From: Zingiber officinale
Taxonomy: Eukaryota > Streptophyta > Magnoliopsida > Zingiberales > Zingiberaceae
DNA: 64,000 bases
Direction of reading: 5' to 3'
NCBI RefSeq assembly: GCF_018446385.1
Contig: NC_056000.1
Location: 30,272,011-30,336,010, forward strand
This document shows positions 33,558 through 47,019 of the stretch, in pieces (position 1 is the first letter of the stretch; the number at the start of each line of letters is the position of its first letter). The notes beneath the pieces were generated by a model, which made no database searches, was not told where the DNA came from, and worked only from the letters and a program-made list of their open reading frames with translations. A program made the translations under genes and the position numbers.

Positions 33558-35690
33558 TCAAAACTCATCGACCTTGATAGAATCACGGGGCATCTCGTAC
33601 GCATCCTTCGGTCTCAGTTTCTTCATGCCAGCCATGAAGCAGATTTTGTCTGACTTGTAGCTTTCCACACTCACTTGGGTAACTTTGACCCAAACCAGCA
33701 CCTTCGTCTTCATGCCTTCAATTCCAGACAACTTCCCTCTCAACAATGTACACTTGATGCGCTTGGCATATCGTAGCACCGAGGAATCTTTGAAGCTGAT
33801 CTCACAGGCGGAAGGAAGGTGAACAGTCAACTTTAATGTCGATTCATCAAACTCATAGCATATGATGTTCCTTGGAAAGAGGCCCTGTGGGAGGCCATAC
33901 TCACGAAGGAGATCTGGTAGAGATTTTGGTGGTTTCCCTGAAGAAAATAAGAGCACAATGACTACCAATAGATACATCCTTTTTCTGTGGTTTTATAGAA
34001 TCCAACTTAAAAATGTTAAAGTCGATACAATGGAGGTTGACTATAATCATCACAGACAAATTAATCATCTTAAATTTTACTGGTTTGCAAAATCAAATAA
34101 AAAAGGCATGTCTACTCACAAGCAACTTGTTAACTTATTAACAATAACATCACAAAAGAAAATTCTAGTTTTTGAATAGTTTTCTTTTGAATGAATAACC
34201 TATACATCCATAAAGTGTAATTTAAAAGAATATTGAGAATCTATAAGAAAAATAATTCACCCAATAACTTAATAGATTCTTAGGAAACTTCAAAAAGCAT
34301 CCAAGTATGGTATGCTTAATTGGTATTCCTCTTCGAGAGGCATAATCATCATCGTGCTTTCAGATCATCACATTCCTCATCACTCTCCTTGTATGAATCT
34401 AGCTGAGATTTACTAATTTCTATCATTTGACAGCTCTTCACAGTTTGCATAACAAAATCTTGCATCAAAGTCGATAAAGTTTAACTTCTCTTTATTAATC
34501 CATCAAATAACATTTCTCTTCAGATAACCTGTAATTTTTAGACGAAGGACTGCTTTCTGGTTAATCGTTTATATTAAACATAAACTACCAAATCATCTCT
34601 TTTTTTATGTCTAGTTTATTCCCAAAGATGTTGTTGAGCTAAGCAAAAAAAGGCTAATTTGGTCTGAGTGATCTAATCCCGCTAATAAGTACTCTCCTAG
34701 AACACGGTAATATTGCAGAAGTATGAAGAAACTCCGGTTATATGAACTAGATATACTTCAGAATCATATGAGAGGGTTATGATAGATAAAAAAGAAAGAA
34801 AAAAAAAATAGTGGAATAGGAAAAAACTTTTGCAGAAAAAAGAAGACTAGCCTCAAGAACAAGCAATCAGTAAGTGGGATCTTAATGTACAAGAATATCT
34901 CAACCAAAGAAAGCCACACTCTACCTTCCATTGAAGGTTCAATTATTAAAAAAAAATGACAAAGAAAGTTACGTCAGAGGTGAAGGATTGAGCATCCATA
35001 TAACATATCTTGAAATGAACCAGAATTACGAAAGATAAGAAAGATCATGTTACCTAGAAGCAAGAAGGGAAGTTGAAAATTGACGGCAAAACAATGATAC
35101 AGAATCCCTCACCTTTCAGCTTCTCAAAGAGCCACTTAGCCTTGTCCTCCACCGTGCTTGAAAAACGCTGATGGCATGATGATCATCATAAGGCATTAAT
35201 CAACAAAACATCAATAAAAATTCAAATGCAGGCATGCATGCGCCTCTTCCCTCGTATGAAGAAGAAATGGGCAAAACCCAAAATGTAAAAGACACAAGTT
35301 TTTTAGATTTAGCCTGCGTCCTCGAGATGACCTAAAAATCCATCTTTGCATCGAAACCCTGAGCAAGGATAACAAGTTTTGATCCTTGGGGAATTTTGTT
35401 TCCCCAAATGCGGCTCCAGATTATCCTGGATTCCAACACGCACACTGCTCTTCTTCCGCACAAGATCGACATTGCCTTCTTTTACCGCTTCTTGGATAAG
35501 GCCGAACAAATCTTGTAGGATTCGACCATTGGAATATCGGGGGAACCCAACTACATAGAATGAAAAATAGGAGAAATCAGAAACATAAAAAGGTTCGTCT
35601 TACAGAGAGATCGTCGCCGATGGAGGAGATCTCCGCTTTAGCTTTCTTCGCAATGGAAAAGCTCGCGACTTTCATGAGCGCTTTCTCCAT
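33558..35690 (-). CDS. DUF538 family protein, three exons, 173 aa
   Basis: Exon 1 is 35604-35690 (ATG at 35688-35690), exon 2 is 35113-35167, exon 3 is 33558-33937 (TGA at 33558-33560). All introns are GT-AG and phases match. The protein starts MEKALMKVASFSIAKKAKAE, continues RFSSTVEDKAKWLFEKLKG and then KPPKSLPDLLREYGLPQGLF. It ends MPRDSIKVDEF. It matches the cytosolic, signal-peptide-free DUF538 group over its full usual length of about 170 aa. DUF538 has a BPI/LBP-like fold and an unclear biochemical role; some relatives (SVB) affect trichome growth. Exon 3 alone also opens from an upstream ATG in the intron, but the exon 1-2-3 join restores the conserved N-terminus, so I prefer it. It appears intact. 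Confidence 0.93.
33938..35112 (-). other. Intron 2 of the DUF538 gene
   Basis: 1,175 bases, AT-rich, with donor GTGAGG and acceptor TTCTTCAG. No element recognised inside. Confidence 0.75.
35168..35603 (-). other. Intron 1 of the DUF538 gene
   Basis: 436 bases, donor GTAAGA and acceptor CATCAG. A 66-codon open stretch inside (35309-35509, minus) is not recognised and probably accidental. Confidence 0.75.
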
Positions 35691-36966
35691 TTTGCGGCGC
35701 CTACTTCTTTCCTCTGAAGAACTCGATTCAGAGTGAGCAGATATGGAGCACAGCGAGAGGAGAAAGAGAATAAGCGGCGCCTGCAAGCTCAAGAAGAAGA
35801 TGAGAGGCTGAGGCACACGATGAATGCGCCATTAAAGGGATCAGTGAAGCACAAGAACAGGCCCCACACCAAATGCTTGCCTGCCACATCGCAACGCTTC
35901 TGTTCTATATTTCTGCTTTTGTCCAGCAGAAAAATAACTTCGATATAAATGGAGTTCTATTAAATAATTGATAAATATTTATTATTATTATTTTCCATTT
36001 TTATATTATTAAAATATAAATATTTAACCGCACTCACTATATACATGCTTCCTTTTGGAATAAAAGAAAATATCGACCGACCCTTATCTCAATACAAAGT
36101 ATTAAGTTATCAAGACCACTTCATTTTTATTTTTATCTCCATCCTATTTATTTTCAATCCTTGCAGAAATAATAAAATAAATAAATATTTAAATCTCAAA
36201 TGTAATAAATATTCTCGAGATTGATTTTAAGTATGTATAAATTATACTTTGAATTTATTAGATAGATGAATTAAAAAAATCATCTGTCTTCCAAATTAAT
36301 TTGACAAAATTTAGACACTTAAATTATTAAAAAAAAAAAAAACTTTGATTCTACCATTATTTGACCTGCCCTGAGCTCTCCCCCATGGAGCTGCATCGAA
36401 TAAAAATAAGCATAAATTTCCTACAACCCCCTAGTAAGTCTCCTAGCACTTAAAAAATTCTCCAAGTTAAAAGTAGAGACAATTTCATGTTATCCTCAAT
36501 AATTTGCTTAAATACCTTAAAACCTATTGAAATCTTATCTCCTGTATTAACTACTTGGGAAGTTGATAGTGTTGGGACTATTCTGGTACTTGTCTTCTTC
36601 GATTAGGTAAGAAACTCTTGTTTATTGTAATTTTTCAAAAAAAGACTTAATTAGCAACAATAAAATAAAATAAAATAAAATTTATTTAAATATAGATGAT
36701 GATATAATAAGAGATAAAGCTTAATAACATAAAATGATTCATACAACTGACCCCAACTAAAAAGAAAATGCTGGATTGTTATTATTGTTATAATCCTGAA
36801 AGTTTTCTTCATTGAATCTTTCCATTTTGACAAAATCCATAACAAAGTTACAAAGCGAATTTTGCTGAGAAGCATGTATAATTTCTTAAGATCGTTGGGA
36901 CTATTGTGATACTTGTCTTTCTCAATTTGCTTCTATAAGGAACTCTTATTTATTGTTGTATTTCTC
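35691..36966. other. 5' flank of the DUF538 gene and AT-rich intergenic DNA
   Basis: Should include the gene's promoter. A TAAAA-rich microsatellite lies at about 36659-36682. No other feature was recognised. Confidence 0.5.
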
Positions 36967-37187
36967 AACTTCTCATTCAAACTCTGGAAAACATTCAGGC
37001 CGCTCGAACCTCACACGGTTTCCCTTCCATTTATATGGAAATCACCAACAGATAGTCATGCGAAACATATGCCAGCAACTTCTCATTCACACTCTGGAAA
37101 GCATCCGGGCCGCTTGAACCGCACTCGATTTCCCTTCCATCGATCTATATGGAAATCACCAACAGATAGTCATGCGACACATATCGT
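36967..37187. repeat. Tandem duplication of about 110 bases
   Basis: Two copies of a block starting CAACTTCTCATTC and containing ATATGGAAATCACCAACAGA, at about 36967-37076 and 37077-37187. The copies differ at scattered sites and by one short indel, so it is an old local duplication. Function unknown. Confidence 0.85.
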
Positions 37188-37849
37188 AAACTAATTTGCA
37201 AATTGGTTGATTAAGGTTTAAAAAAATAGAAAAAACAATCAACCTAATGCTAATTAATAAACTAGAAAATCACTAGATTCTTGAAGCAAAATATCAGAGA
37301 ACTTATTTTAAGCTCATAAACAAGCAGTTTCTTCATCATCCTAATGCTAATACACAAATACTTCACTAATAACCAACGATGGAAAAAGAACATAATGACT
37401 GACTAGATAGAAAGACAATGATGCCTAAAAAAACACTAATTTCTCCCAGCAAAACAATGGAGAAGATACTTTACGTCCACAAACATGATTCAAAAGAAAG
37501 TGAAGAGTGGCTCTTAGTTAGATGAGCAAAAAGGGTCATTCACTATTACCAATTGGCATGCAGAATCTTAAATGAATTCCCTTCTACAGCATAATTAGAA
37601 TCATACGTCTGAGAGTCCTGTGAAATACTATATATAATAGACTCAATATAATCTAACCCTTCTTCGGAGCCCTATATCGACAATAGCTTTGTACACCGGA
37701 CTACTTTTTTTAGTCCAAGTGTATGGTGGAGAAGGTTTACTGTCAGCATTCAGGAGTGTCCAAGATGAACCAAGAAATAGAAAATTAAGAATTGAGATAA
37801 TAAAAATGGAAGTAAACAAAATTAAGTCAGTGAAAATAGGATGCCAAAA
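37188..37849. other. Intergenic, nothing recognised
   Basis: AT-rich. A short open run on the minus strand near 37690-37770 (KPSPPYTWTKKSSPVYKAI) may be relic coding DNA but is not identified. Confidence 0.4.
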
Positions 37850-38262
37850 TGGATATTAGCAAGATGTGCATTTACAATGTTAATGAAACAATCCTCTGAA
37901 TAATCTCCATCATTACCAAATTCCACTTCCCAGGAAGAGGTATCTAACAAATTCCACTTCCCAGGAAGAGGTATCTAACAGCATCTGCTCCAAATCTTGG
38001 CACTAGATTCCATTGGCTCCAATATATTTCCTAATAATTTCCCATCTTCATACCATCCTAAAATTTTAAAATAATAAGAATTGCTGCATGAAAACTAAAT
38101 GTGTACATGAGATAAATATTCTCCTTTCAAGAATTTAACTTGACAAATGACATACTTGAAAAAATTCCATGACCAAATGCCAGTTTGGAACACTTAATCC
38201 TGCCGATAGTAGCATAGCCGACCAGTAAACCGCATCGAACTGCAACATATCCTTAAGACGTG
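37850..38262 (-). pseudogene. Organellar methionyl-tRNA synthetase pseudogene fragment
   Basis: Minus-strand exon-like block at about 38160-38262 encodes KDMLQFDAVYWSAMLLSAGL, followed in another frame by FGHGIF. A second block (37853-38057, after a TTTTAG acceptor) encodes DGMKMG, then LGNILEP after a frame change, LVPRFGADAVRYLFL, and later EVEFGNDGDYSED and FINIVNAHLAN. This is the KMSKS region and downstream part of bacterial-type MetRS as found in plant chloroplasts and mitochondria. The KMSKS loop is disrupted by a frameshift, and a 31-base tandem duplication (37916-37977) breaks the frame again. No N-terminal exons were found nearby. It is a dead copy; the real gene must be elsewhere. 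Confidence 0.82.
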
Positions 38263-39198
38263 AACACAAACTAGTAAGATTTTCTTAACACAAACTAGTA
38301 AGATTTTCTTGTCCATACTACTAAAATCCAGCAATTTTAAGAAAATGGTTAGTGTATCAAGTCATAGAAAGTGAACCAAAGTATATAAAATGCTTGTCAA
38401 TTCCAAAATCAATTAAAATAATAAATTGCTTGTGCTTAATAGTTGTATGTTTCTAAATGTGAGAGACTAGCACGGAAAGAAAGAGAAACAGATTGCAGAT
38501 ATAGTTACTGAATAGTGAATTGCATCTGACAGCATCGTCGGTATTAAAAGGCAATAATGCCTTACAGATACAGTTAGATGTCAAACATGGTTCAAGTATC
38601 AGGATAAAGACGCATCTATTATAATTCTCCATAAAAGACCATAAGGATCTCATAATGTATTAGTTTCCATGTTGAGTGATAACATGTTGAAAGGATGTCC
38701 CTTCAACAACTTGGAAGTTTCAAATCTCCACACATGAATTCTCACGTCGGTAATAAAATTGGGATCTCCAAGAATTGTACAATGGTACGTTATGACAAAA
38801 TGTTATGAATGGTGATAGTGCTTCCAGACATTAAATAGAATGAATGAACACACGAGGAAAAAGTATCAATGGATCATGGCTGAAGACACTAAATAAAAGT
38901 TGAATCTTTGATGCAACTAAATTATCCTACAAGAGAATCTGGACCAAATAATTGCACCTTTCCATCAAGGGCAATGAAGCAGGTCAACTAGAATTAACTG
39001 CTTGTTGTAAACTTGGTTGCAACACCGACGTTCTTGTGCATTACTTGTTGGTGTGCTTCTCAACACCGACGTTCTTGTGCGAGACATTAGAGGGAAGGGG
39101 TTTTTTTTTAATCAAAGTCTTCCGATGGAAAGATTTGAGAAAGATAATGAATTTAAAAGAAATATATGATATTTCTATTGACATGAGTCCTTTTGGAT
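38263..39198. other. Intergenic with small local duplications
   Basis: A duplicated ACACAAACTAGTAAGATTTT (about 38264-38308) and a duplicated CAACACCGACGTTCTTGTGC (about 39021-39080) are visible. No gene recognised. Confidence 0.5.
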
Positions 39199-40725
39199 AC
39201 AGACGGGGATATGGGTTGAGTAATAGGGAAGAAATTAAGAGGAAGAAGGGGGACATTTTAGTCTTTTGGGCTAGTTAGGGCTTGAGGAGAAAAGAGGAGG
39301 GACTGTAGCATGAAAAAGGGGTTGCTGCTTCGTGGTTTTGGAAGTCGCCGCAGCCAACAGAGAAGAGAGTTCTTCTCCCTCTCTCTTACCGCCACCCTCG
39401 CAACTCCGGTGACAACCCCTCCTTCATCCTTCTCCTCGCGACAGCCCCTCCTTCCTCCTTCTCCTCGCGACACCACCGCCGGACTCCCTCTCCTTCTCGC
39501 GACGTTGCCGCCGCCGGACAGGCTACTGCCCCTCCCCTCTTCCTCATGCTCCGCTCTTCGCCGGCACTCGCCACTGCTCCTTCTCCTTCTCCTCACGACG
39601 ACTGTCTCTCCACTTCCTCCTCTTCGCGATGTCGACGTCGGACAGGTCATTCTCCGGTGCTGCCAGGGGGCTGGCCACGCCGCCCTCGTCGCTTCCGACC
39701 ACCGCCTCCTCCCTCTCACGCTCGCTTCCCTGCTGATGCCTCCTCTCTGCCCCCTTGAGGGCATCGCGACCCCTGTCGCGAACGCCGACGCCGCTACCTC
39801 TCTTGACGTCGTAACCTCCTCCCCTTTCTCTTCTCCACACTGCTGCCAGCCTTGCTTCTCCCTCCTATTGGCGTCGTCGACAATGAGCGACCACGACCAC
39901 CACGTGCCTTTGCTCTCCTTCCGTCCCCGCTGCATTCCAGCCATCCACCGTAGCTCCGAAAGCAACCCTAGTGCCGCTTCACAGCCCTTGACACTGATCT
40001 GACCTCTAAGCCCTCGCTGTCGTGGGCCTTGCTATCACCGACACGACCGTCTCCACTCCCATTGTGTTCCGGCCTTCGGGCCGATTTGGCTTGTATGTTA
40101 TATTTCACTAATCTGGCTTGTGTGTCATGTTCTGGGCCTTCGTGCAGTTATTATTTTATCTCGGCCTACGTGCCGATGTCTTATCCCGGTCTGTGTGTCG
40201 ATCTTATGTCCCGGCCTACGTGCTGATCTTATGTCCCGGCCTGTGTGCCGATCTTATGTCCCGGCCTGCGTGTCGCTAGCACCTCTCGGCCTGCGTGCCG
40301 GTGTTTTATCCCGACCTGCAGCTTGTCTTCCGGTTCCCTTTCGTGTTCGTCTTTGTGTCGCCAAATCCATCCCTTCATCCTGATCAGGCGTCGTCTACTC
40401 TTCCGGGTCACAACAACTCGAGCAGCGTCCCATCCGAGGGCGCCCCTAGGTCAGGGTATGTTTTCTGTACTCGCCTCTCTTTCATTTCATTATTATATTA
40501 TTAGCATGTTACTTATGCATTCGTTGGATCTGCCTCGAGCCTCGGGGTACCAGGGACCAGGGGGACCCAGTCACTGGCTGCAGGTAGCGTTGACCAGAGG
40601 ACTTCTGAAGACTTGGTCAATATAGAAGTCATCTCAACACACCCCCCTCCGGGACGTCGCAACTCAGTCAACATTTCATCCACCTCACCCGACGGTCCAT
40701 CTGACTCAGATTCCGGACAGGATCA
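39199..40725 (+). repeat. 5' LTR of the LARD-like element
   Basis: GC- and CT-rich. Contains short tandem units of about 26 bases built on CGGCCTGTGTGCCGATCTTATGTCC at about 40160-40310. Long open frames in both directions reflect base composition. Confidence 0.8.
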
Positions 40726-40729
40726 ATTT

Positions 40730-40747
40730 AGCGCCGTCTGTGGGAAC
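40730..40747 (+). other. Primer-binding site of the LARD-like element
   Basis: GCGCCGTCTGTGGGAAC a few bases after the 5' LTR resembles the non-Met primer sites of several plant gypsy lineages. This is the main hint that the mobilising partner is a gypsy element. Confidence 0.65.
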
Positions 40748-41069
40748 ATCCTTCACCTGTTCTAGAACGTGAAGATGGACGACGTCGGGAGGTTCTATGC
40801 TATTATCACAATCCCGGAGGATCTCGACGCACATATTATCTTCTATCCTCACTCCACCGGTATTCGTGAGTCGAGGGATCGAGTGGAGCTTCAGCTGGCT
40901 GACAGATTAGTTTTTCCGTTATGTTTTTTCCCTGACTCCACGGGTATTCGGGAGTTAAGGGATCGAGACAAACCCTTAGCCGGTTGGCACGGCTCCCCGA
41001 TCAGGTACGCTACAAGCTCTGCTCCCTTTTTACGATTATAGGAACTAATATAGCTTCCTGATAAGAGAG

Positions 41070-41286
41070 TAAAATCCTAGTTCCTTGATCAAAGACTACG
41101 GCCTTCGATTTTTGATCGGACACTAGGGGCACAGCTCCCCGCTCATACACTAGAGACACAACTCCCCGATCATTGACTCGCAGTACCACTTCCCGATCAG
41201 GATCTAGGGGTTTCTCTCTTTGATTACAGGCTAGGGTCTTTACTCTCCGATCAAGGACCAAGGTTCCAGCTCCCCGATCAGGTGTC
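41070..41286. repeat. Minisatellite of about 30-base units (LARD interior)
   Basis: About seven diverged units each carry a CTCCCCGATCA-like core. The nested copia element inserted at the end of this array. Confidence 0.7.
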
Positions 41287-43840
41287 TGTTGGTTGCTACT
41301 CGGGAAACCTAGAGGTTTCACTGTATAAAAATTTTGTACAAAGGTCTGAACCTTTTTCCTAGCTACCATGTGTTCTTTTAAATTAAATTTTGGATCGCCT
41401 GCGGAACTTAACACGTTTGATCCAAAACTTAATCTATTCGTTCTTTTAGGTTTTGACTTGGGTCTCCTGCGGAACTTAACACGTTCGACCCAAATCACCT
41501 TAAGTTATTAATTCCATTAAATATTAATTTCCATAATTGGTTTCCAGTACTGACGTGACGAGGCACATGACCTTCTTGGATATGGGAGCAACCACCACCG
41601 ACTAGACAAAACCTTTTATAGAAAGCTAATATTTAATTTCCTAAAATAACTTTAGGTTAACCGAAAAGAACAATCAAATCACAAGGAAAAATAAAACAAA
41701 AGAACACAACTTCGAAAAACATATTCGAAATACTAGAATCGTAAGCCTCTTGTATTTGGTATTATTTTCATAAATAACTAGTATGATGCGGAAAGAAAAA
41801 TTACTAGTTATACCTTCTAGAAAGACCTCTTGATCTTCTACCGTATTCCTCTTCTAACCTCGGACGTTGTGTGGGCAACGATCTTCCGAGATGAGAAACC
41901 ACCAAGCACCTTCTTCTTCTCCTAGCTAGGTTCGGCCAACACAAAGAAGCTTCACCAAGGACGAAGAACAAAACACCAACCAAGCTCCAAGGGATACAAG
42001 CTTTCTCTCCTTCTTCTTCTTCTTCTCCAAGTAGTATCCGGCCACCACAAGAACTCCAAACAAGAGATAAGTTTCAGCCACCACAAAAGAGGAAGAAAGG
42101 AAGAGGATGGCCGGCCACAATAATTTTCTTCAAGGATGAATAATTTCGGCCACCACCAATGCTCCAAGGGATGCTAGAGATGAGACTTGCTTTCTCTCCT
42201 TCTTCTCCTTCCTTGATCCGGCCACAAACAAAAGCTCCACCAAGAAGATAGGTTTCGGCCAACAAGAGGAGAAGAGAGAAAGGAAAGGGCCGGCCACCAC
42301 ACCAAGGAAAAGAGGGAGAAAAATAATAGAGGTTATTCCCATGAAGGTACCCTCACCCCTTCTTTTATATTCCTTGGCCTAGGCAAATTAGGAAATTTAA
42401 TTACAATAAAATTTTATTAATTTTCCTTGACATGAATTAATTTGAAGTATTAAATAAAACTTCCTTTTTATCCATGTATTGGCCGGCCACAATCAATAGA
42501 GAAAAATTAGGAGAATTTCAATCAACAAATTAAAACTTCCTAATTTATCTCCGAAAATTTTAAAATTAAAATTTCTCTTTAAAAATCCCTTCATAGTTAA
42601 TAAAAAGAAATTCCTATAATTTTATTTTTCAACATATGAATAATTTTACAAAGAGAAAATAAAATATCTTTCCAATCTACAAATAAGGAAAGAGATCTAA
42701 TCTCTTTCTTTAATCTTTTGTAGATCCTTTTAAGAGAGATATTTTAATTTTAATTTTCTCCAATAAATTATATCTTTCACATAAGAAAAATTAAAATTAA
42801 AATTCTTTTTATTTAATTATGGCCGGCCCCCTCTAGCTTGGGTTCAAGCTTAGGGTCGGCCACCTCATTAACCATGCTTAGGCCGGCCCTAGCTTGATCC
42901 AAGCTAGCTTGGCCGGCCCCCTTTAGGTGGGTATAGGTGGGTATAGTACTCTATAATTAAGAGGCTACGATAGGGACCGAGAGGAGGAATTGGTTTTGGT
43001 CTCCCGATAAAATTAAGCATCCCGTGTTCGCCCCGAACACACAACTTAATTTTATTAATAATAATTCATTCCACTAAAGAACTATTATTGAACTACCGCA
43101 CTAATCCCAAATTACATTTTTGGGCTCTTTCTTATTATGAGTGTGTTAGTCTCCCTGTGTTTAAAATATCGAATGTCCACTAATTAAGTGAGTTACTGAC
43201 AACTCATTTAATTAATATCTTAGTCCAAGAGTAGTACCACTCAACCTTATCATCATGTTGGACTAAGTCCACCTGCAGGGTTTAACATAACAATCCTTAT
43301 GAGCTCCTCTTGAGGACATTATCAACCTAGTATCTCTAGGACACAGTTTCCTTCTATAATCCACACTTGCTATTATGATGTCATTTCCACTTATCGTTAT
43401 TGATTCATCAAACTAAATCTCACCCATTGATAAATTAAAGAAATAAATATCAAATATATGTGCTTGTTATTATATTAGGATTAAGAGCACACACTTCCAT
43501 AATAACCGAGGTCTTTGTTTCTTTATAAAAGAAACGACCTCAAATGACCATACTCAATACACTCTAAGTGTACTAGTGTAATTATATAGTTAAGATAAAC
43601 TAATACCTAATTACACTACGATCTTCCAATGGTTTGTTCCTTTCCATCTTGGTCGTGAGCTACTGTTTATAATTTATAATAACATGATCTTCTGTGTGTG
43701 ACACCACACACCATGTTATCTACAATATAAATTAATTGAACAACTACATTTATCATAAATGTAGACATTTGACCAATGTGATTCTTATTTCTAAATAAAT
43801 GTTTATACCAAAAGCTAGGCTTTTAGTATACATCCCAACA
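41287..43840 (-). repeat. 3' LTR of the nested copia element
   Basis: 2,554 bases, near-identical to 48356-50939 except for scattered changes and one short deleted or replaced stretch near 43360-43400. The family also occurs as a solo LTR at 24155 and a partial LTR at 63892. Confidence 0.93.
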
Positions 43841-46800
43841 ATCTCCCACTTATACTAAAAGACTAAGTTGCTATATCTGCTGCCATACATCTGATTCCTA
43901 ACCCTTCAACATGCCCATCAAAAGCTCTTGCCTTAAGGACCTCAGTGGAAGGATCTATAGGTCATCACCTGATGCAATCTAGGTGGCAACAACTTCTCCT
44001 CGTTTATACGATTTCTCGTATTGGGTGGCACTTGTGCTCTATTGTGTTTACTTGCCTTATAGACTTATGGTTTCTTCGAGTTTGCTACTGCACTATCATT
44101 ATTACAATAAATTGTAATAATCTTTGGACAAACCAGAAATCATATCTAAGTCTATCTTGAGGTTATTGAGTTATACAGCTTTCAATGGCTACCTCAGAGG
44201 CTTGCCATATACTAAGCTTCTATGGTGGAGTCCATAAAAACACCTATGCTTATCACTCTTCCATAGTTATGACTTTACCTCCTAAAATAAACACAAAACC
44301 CCGAGGTTGACTTATTATTGTCCCTATCCGTTTGGAGGTCAAAATCCATACAACCCATAGGAACCAAATTAACTGCCTTGTAAGCTAGCATATAATCTTT
44401 AGTGCCTCTAAGGTACTTTAATATATGCTTTACTGCAGTCCAATGTCCTTGTCTAGGATTACTTTGATATCTCACTCAAAAATGCCCGCAATTAACGACG
44501 GCATAGCGACATTTATATTCGTCGGTGTAAGCATAAAGAACTGCCTACATGTCCTCAATCTCCTTTGATGTCATCGGAGACATCTCTTTAGATAAAGACA
44601 CTCCATGCTTAAAAGGTAAGAAAACTTTCTAGGAATTTTGCATGCTTAAAACGAGCAAGGATTTTTCCGATGTATCAAGCTTGGGATAAATATATTTTTT
44701 CTTGCGATCCCTTATTACTTTGATCTCAAAAATATATACATTCTCCCAAGTCCTTTATATGGAATTATTTGGACAACCATACCCTTACTTCTGACAACAT
44801 TTTGATATTGTTTCCAACTACCAAAAATGTTATCTACGTATAGTACAAGAAATACCACCACGTTTCCATCACATATTTTGTATACACAAGACTTTATCCG
44901 TTTACTCAATAAATCCATAGGTCTGGATTACTTTGATAAACTGGATGTTCCAAGAACTTGAAGCTTTGTATCAGTCCATAGACTGATTGAGCTTGCACAC
45001 AAGATGCTCTTTGCAATGAACCCTTCGGGTTGCTTTATATGGATGTTTTCTTCAAGACTTCCATTAAGGAATGCTGTCTTGACATCCACTTGCCAAATAG
45101 ATAAAAGAATCCGGATAGACTTAAGCATGGCTACCAGTGAAAAAGGTTTCCTTTTTCTTCAAGCCTTGCTTTGAAGGTTTCTACCTTCCTGTCTATCCCT
45201 CTTTTTCTATTATAGACCTTTTACACCCAAAGGCTTTTACACCACTTAGTAGTTCTACAAGCTTCCATATTTTATTAGAATAATATATTCTAATTCTATT
45301 ATTCATTACTTTTTGCCAAGATGCTTTATCTTGGAGTGCTTCGTCATATGTCCGGAGATCAGGTTCATGTCCTCCAGGGATCGAGTTCAAAAACTCTCCC
45401 AGAACATGAATCTTTTAAGGTTGCTTAACAACCCTCCCACTACGACAAGGCATTTTCTGCAATTGTGTATCATTTGTGATACGTGTTGCAGTTTTCTTGT
45501 GGTATCTCATCTTGTACAGTTGGTACTAGATTAGACATGTCTTTTATTATTTCCTTAAAAACAAATTTACTTATGAGCACGTGGTTCATTATATAGTCCT
45601 TTTCTAAAAATCAGTCATTGATGCTATTAATGACCTTCTGATTTTTAAGACTATAAACCTACTTTTGTTTATCTAGGATAACTTACAAACAAGTGAACTC
45701 CTATCCAACTTATCATTATCTCTCTTTAACATATGTGCTGGATTACCCGAATCCGAATATACTTCAAAATAGGCTTATGTCTATTCAGCAATTCTATATG
45801 AGTAGAGAGTTATGACTTGGAAGGCACTATGTTCACTTTCGTTTTCAGAGTTTATCCTTAAAACAAATTTAGTAATTTTCTGAATAACTCATCATCTATC
45901 TAATTATTCCATAAGAGTCCTTTACCTACTTTCTACTACACCATTCTGTTGAGATGTACCAGATGCAGTTAGTTGGGATTGAAATCCAACTTCTGATAAG
46001 TGACTCCTAAAATCTCTCAAGAGGTACTTGCCACTACGATCTTCCATAGTGACTTTTTACTTTATTCCTCCGCATCAACCTTGTACTCTTTGAACTAATC
46101 AAAGTACTTAGTCTTGCGGTACATTAAGTAAATTTATTTGTATCTTGAATAGTTGTCTATAAATTAGACAAAATATTCAATACTACCTCTTGTCTGGATA
46201 GTCATAAGATCACACAAATCAGAATGAACCGATTTCAACATATCTTTGACTCCATACCCCTTGGACTTAAAAACTTCTTGGTTATTTTTCTTCCAAGTAA
46301 GACTCGCAGGTTGGAAAGATTTCCACTACCAATGAACCCAAAAGTTCATCAGCTACCAATGAATCCTACTCAAGTATAACCTAGCTTTAGATGCCAAAGA
46401 TATAATTGGTTCATTTCCGAAGGTTGCTTTCTCTTAAAATTAGAAAATGTGTTACTAATTTCCATTTGTTGCATCGTGGGAGTTTTTGGATTATAAATTG
46501 TCAATCATCATACCAGAATAGATAACTTTCCTATTTTTCTTGATAACAACTTTGTTATCAAAATAAACACAATATCTATAATAGTTTAGAAACTGAAATC
46601 AGGTTCTTTCTAAACTTGGTACGTAAAGACAATTACTTAAAATCCATATTTTATTCTTATCAAAGGATAAACATCTCCCACTGCAACAACTACCACTTTT
46701 ACAGTAGTGCTCATGTGGACGGTGATTTACCTTTCATTTAGTTGTCGGGTTTCCTAGAACCCTGCAATGAATTGCAGACATGATTAATGACATCTTGTAT

Positions 46801-47019
46801 CTACACTCCAGGTTCTAGTAGATAACACCACTAGACATGTTTCAACTAATGAATTAAATACACCTAAATTGTTCTTAGTTCTAAGAAGACAGTCTACCTT
46901 AATGTCCAAGTCCTATTTCCTATCATTACAATTGGGACTACTAAGTCTTTTTCTATAGTATGACTACTAGGGATTGACAAACATCCTAAGAATCACAAAA
47001 ATATTTGGTCAAGATCAAC

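Noticed and set aside
35309-35509. 66-codon frame in DUF538 intron 1
   Set aside because: No family recognised, and the exon 1-2-3 model accounts for the full protein without it.
39258-40002. Overlapping 230-235-codon frames on both strands
   Set aside because: They mirror each other and come from CT-rich LTR composition; no family resemblance.
42000-42350. Overlapping minus-strand frames of 60-70 codons, repeated at 48870-49410
   Set aside because: They lie in the copia LTR and recur with it; the products are low-complexity and have no relatives I recognise.
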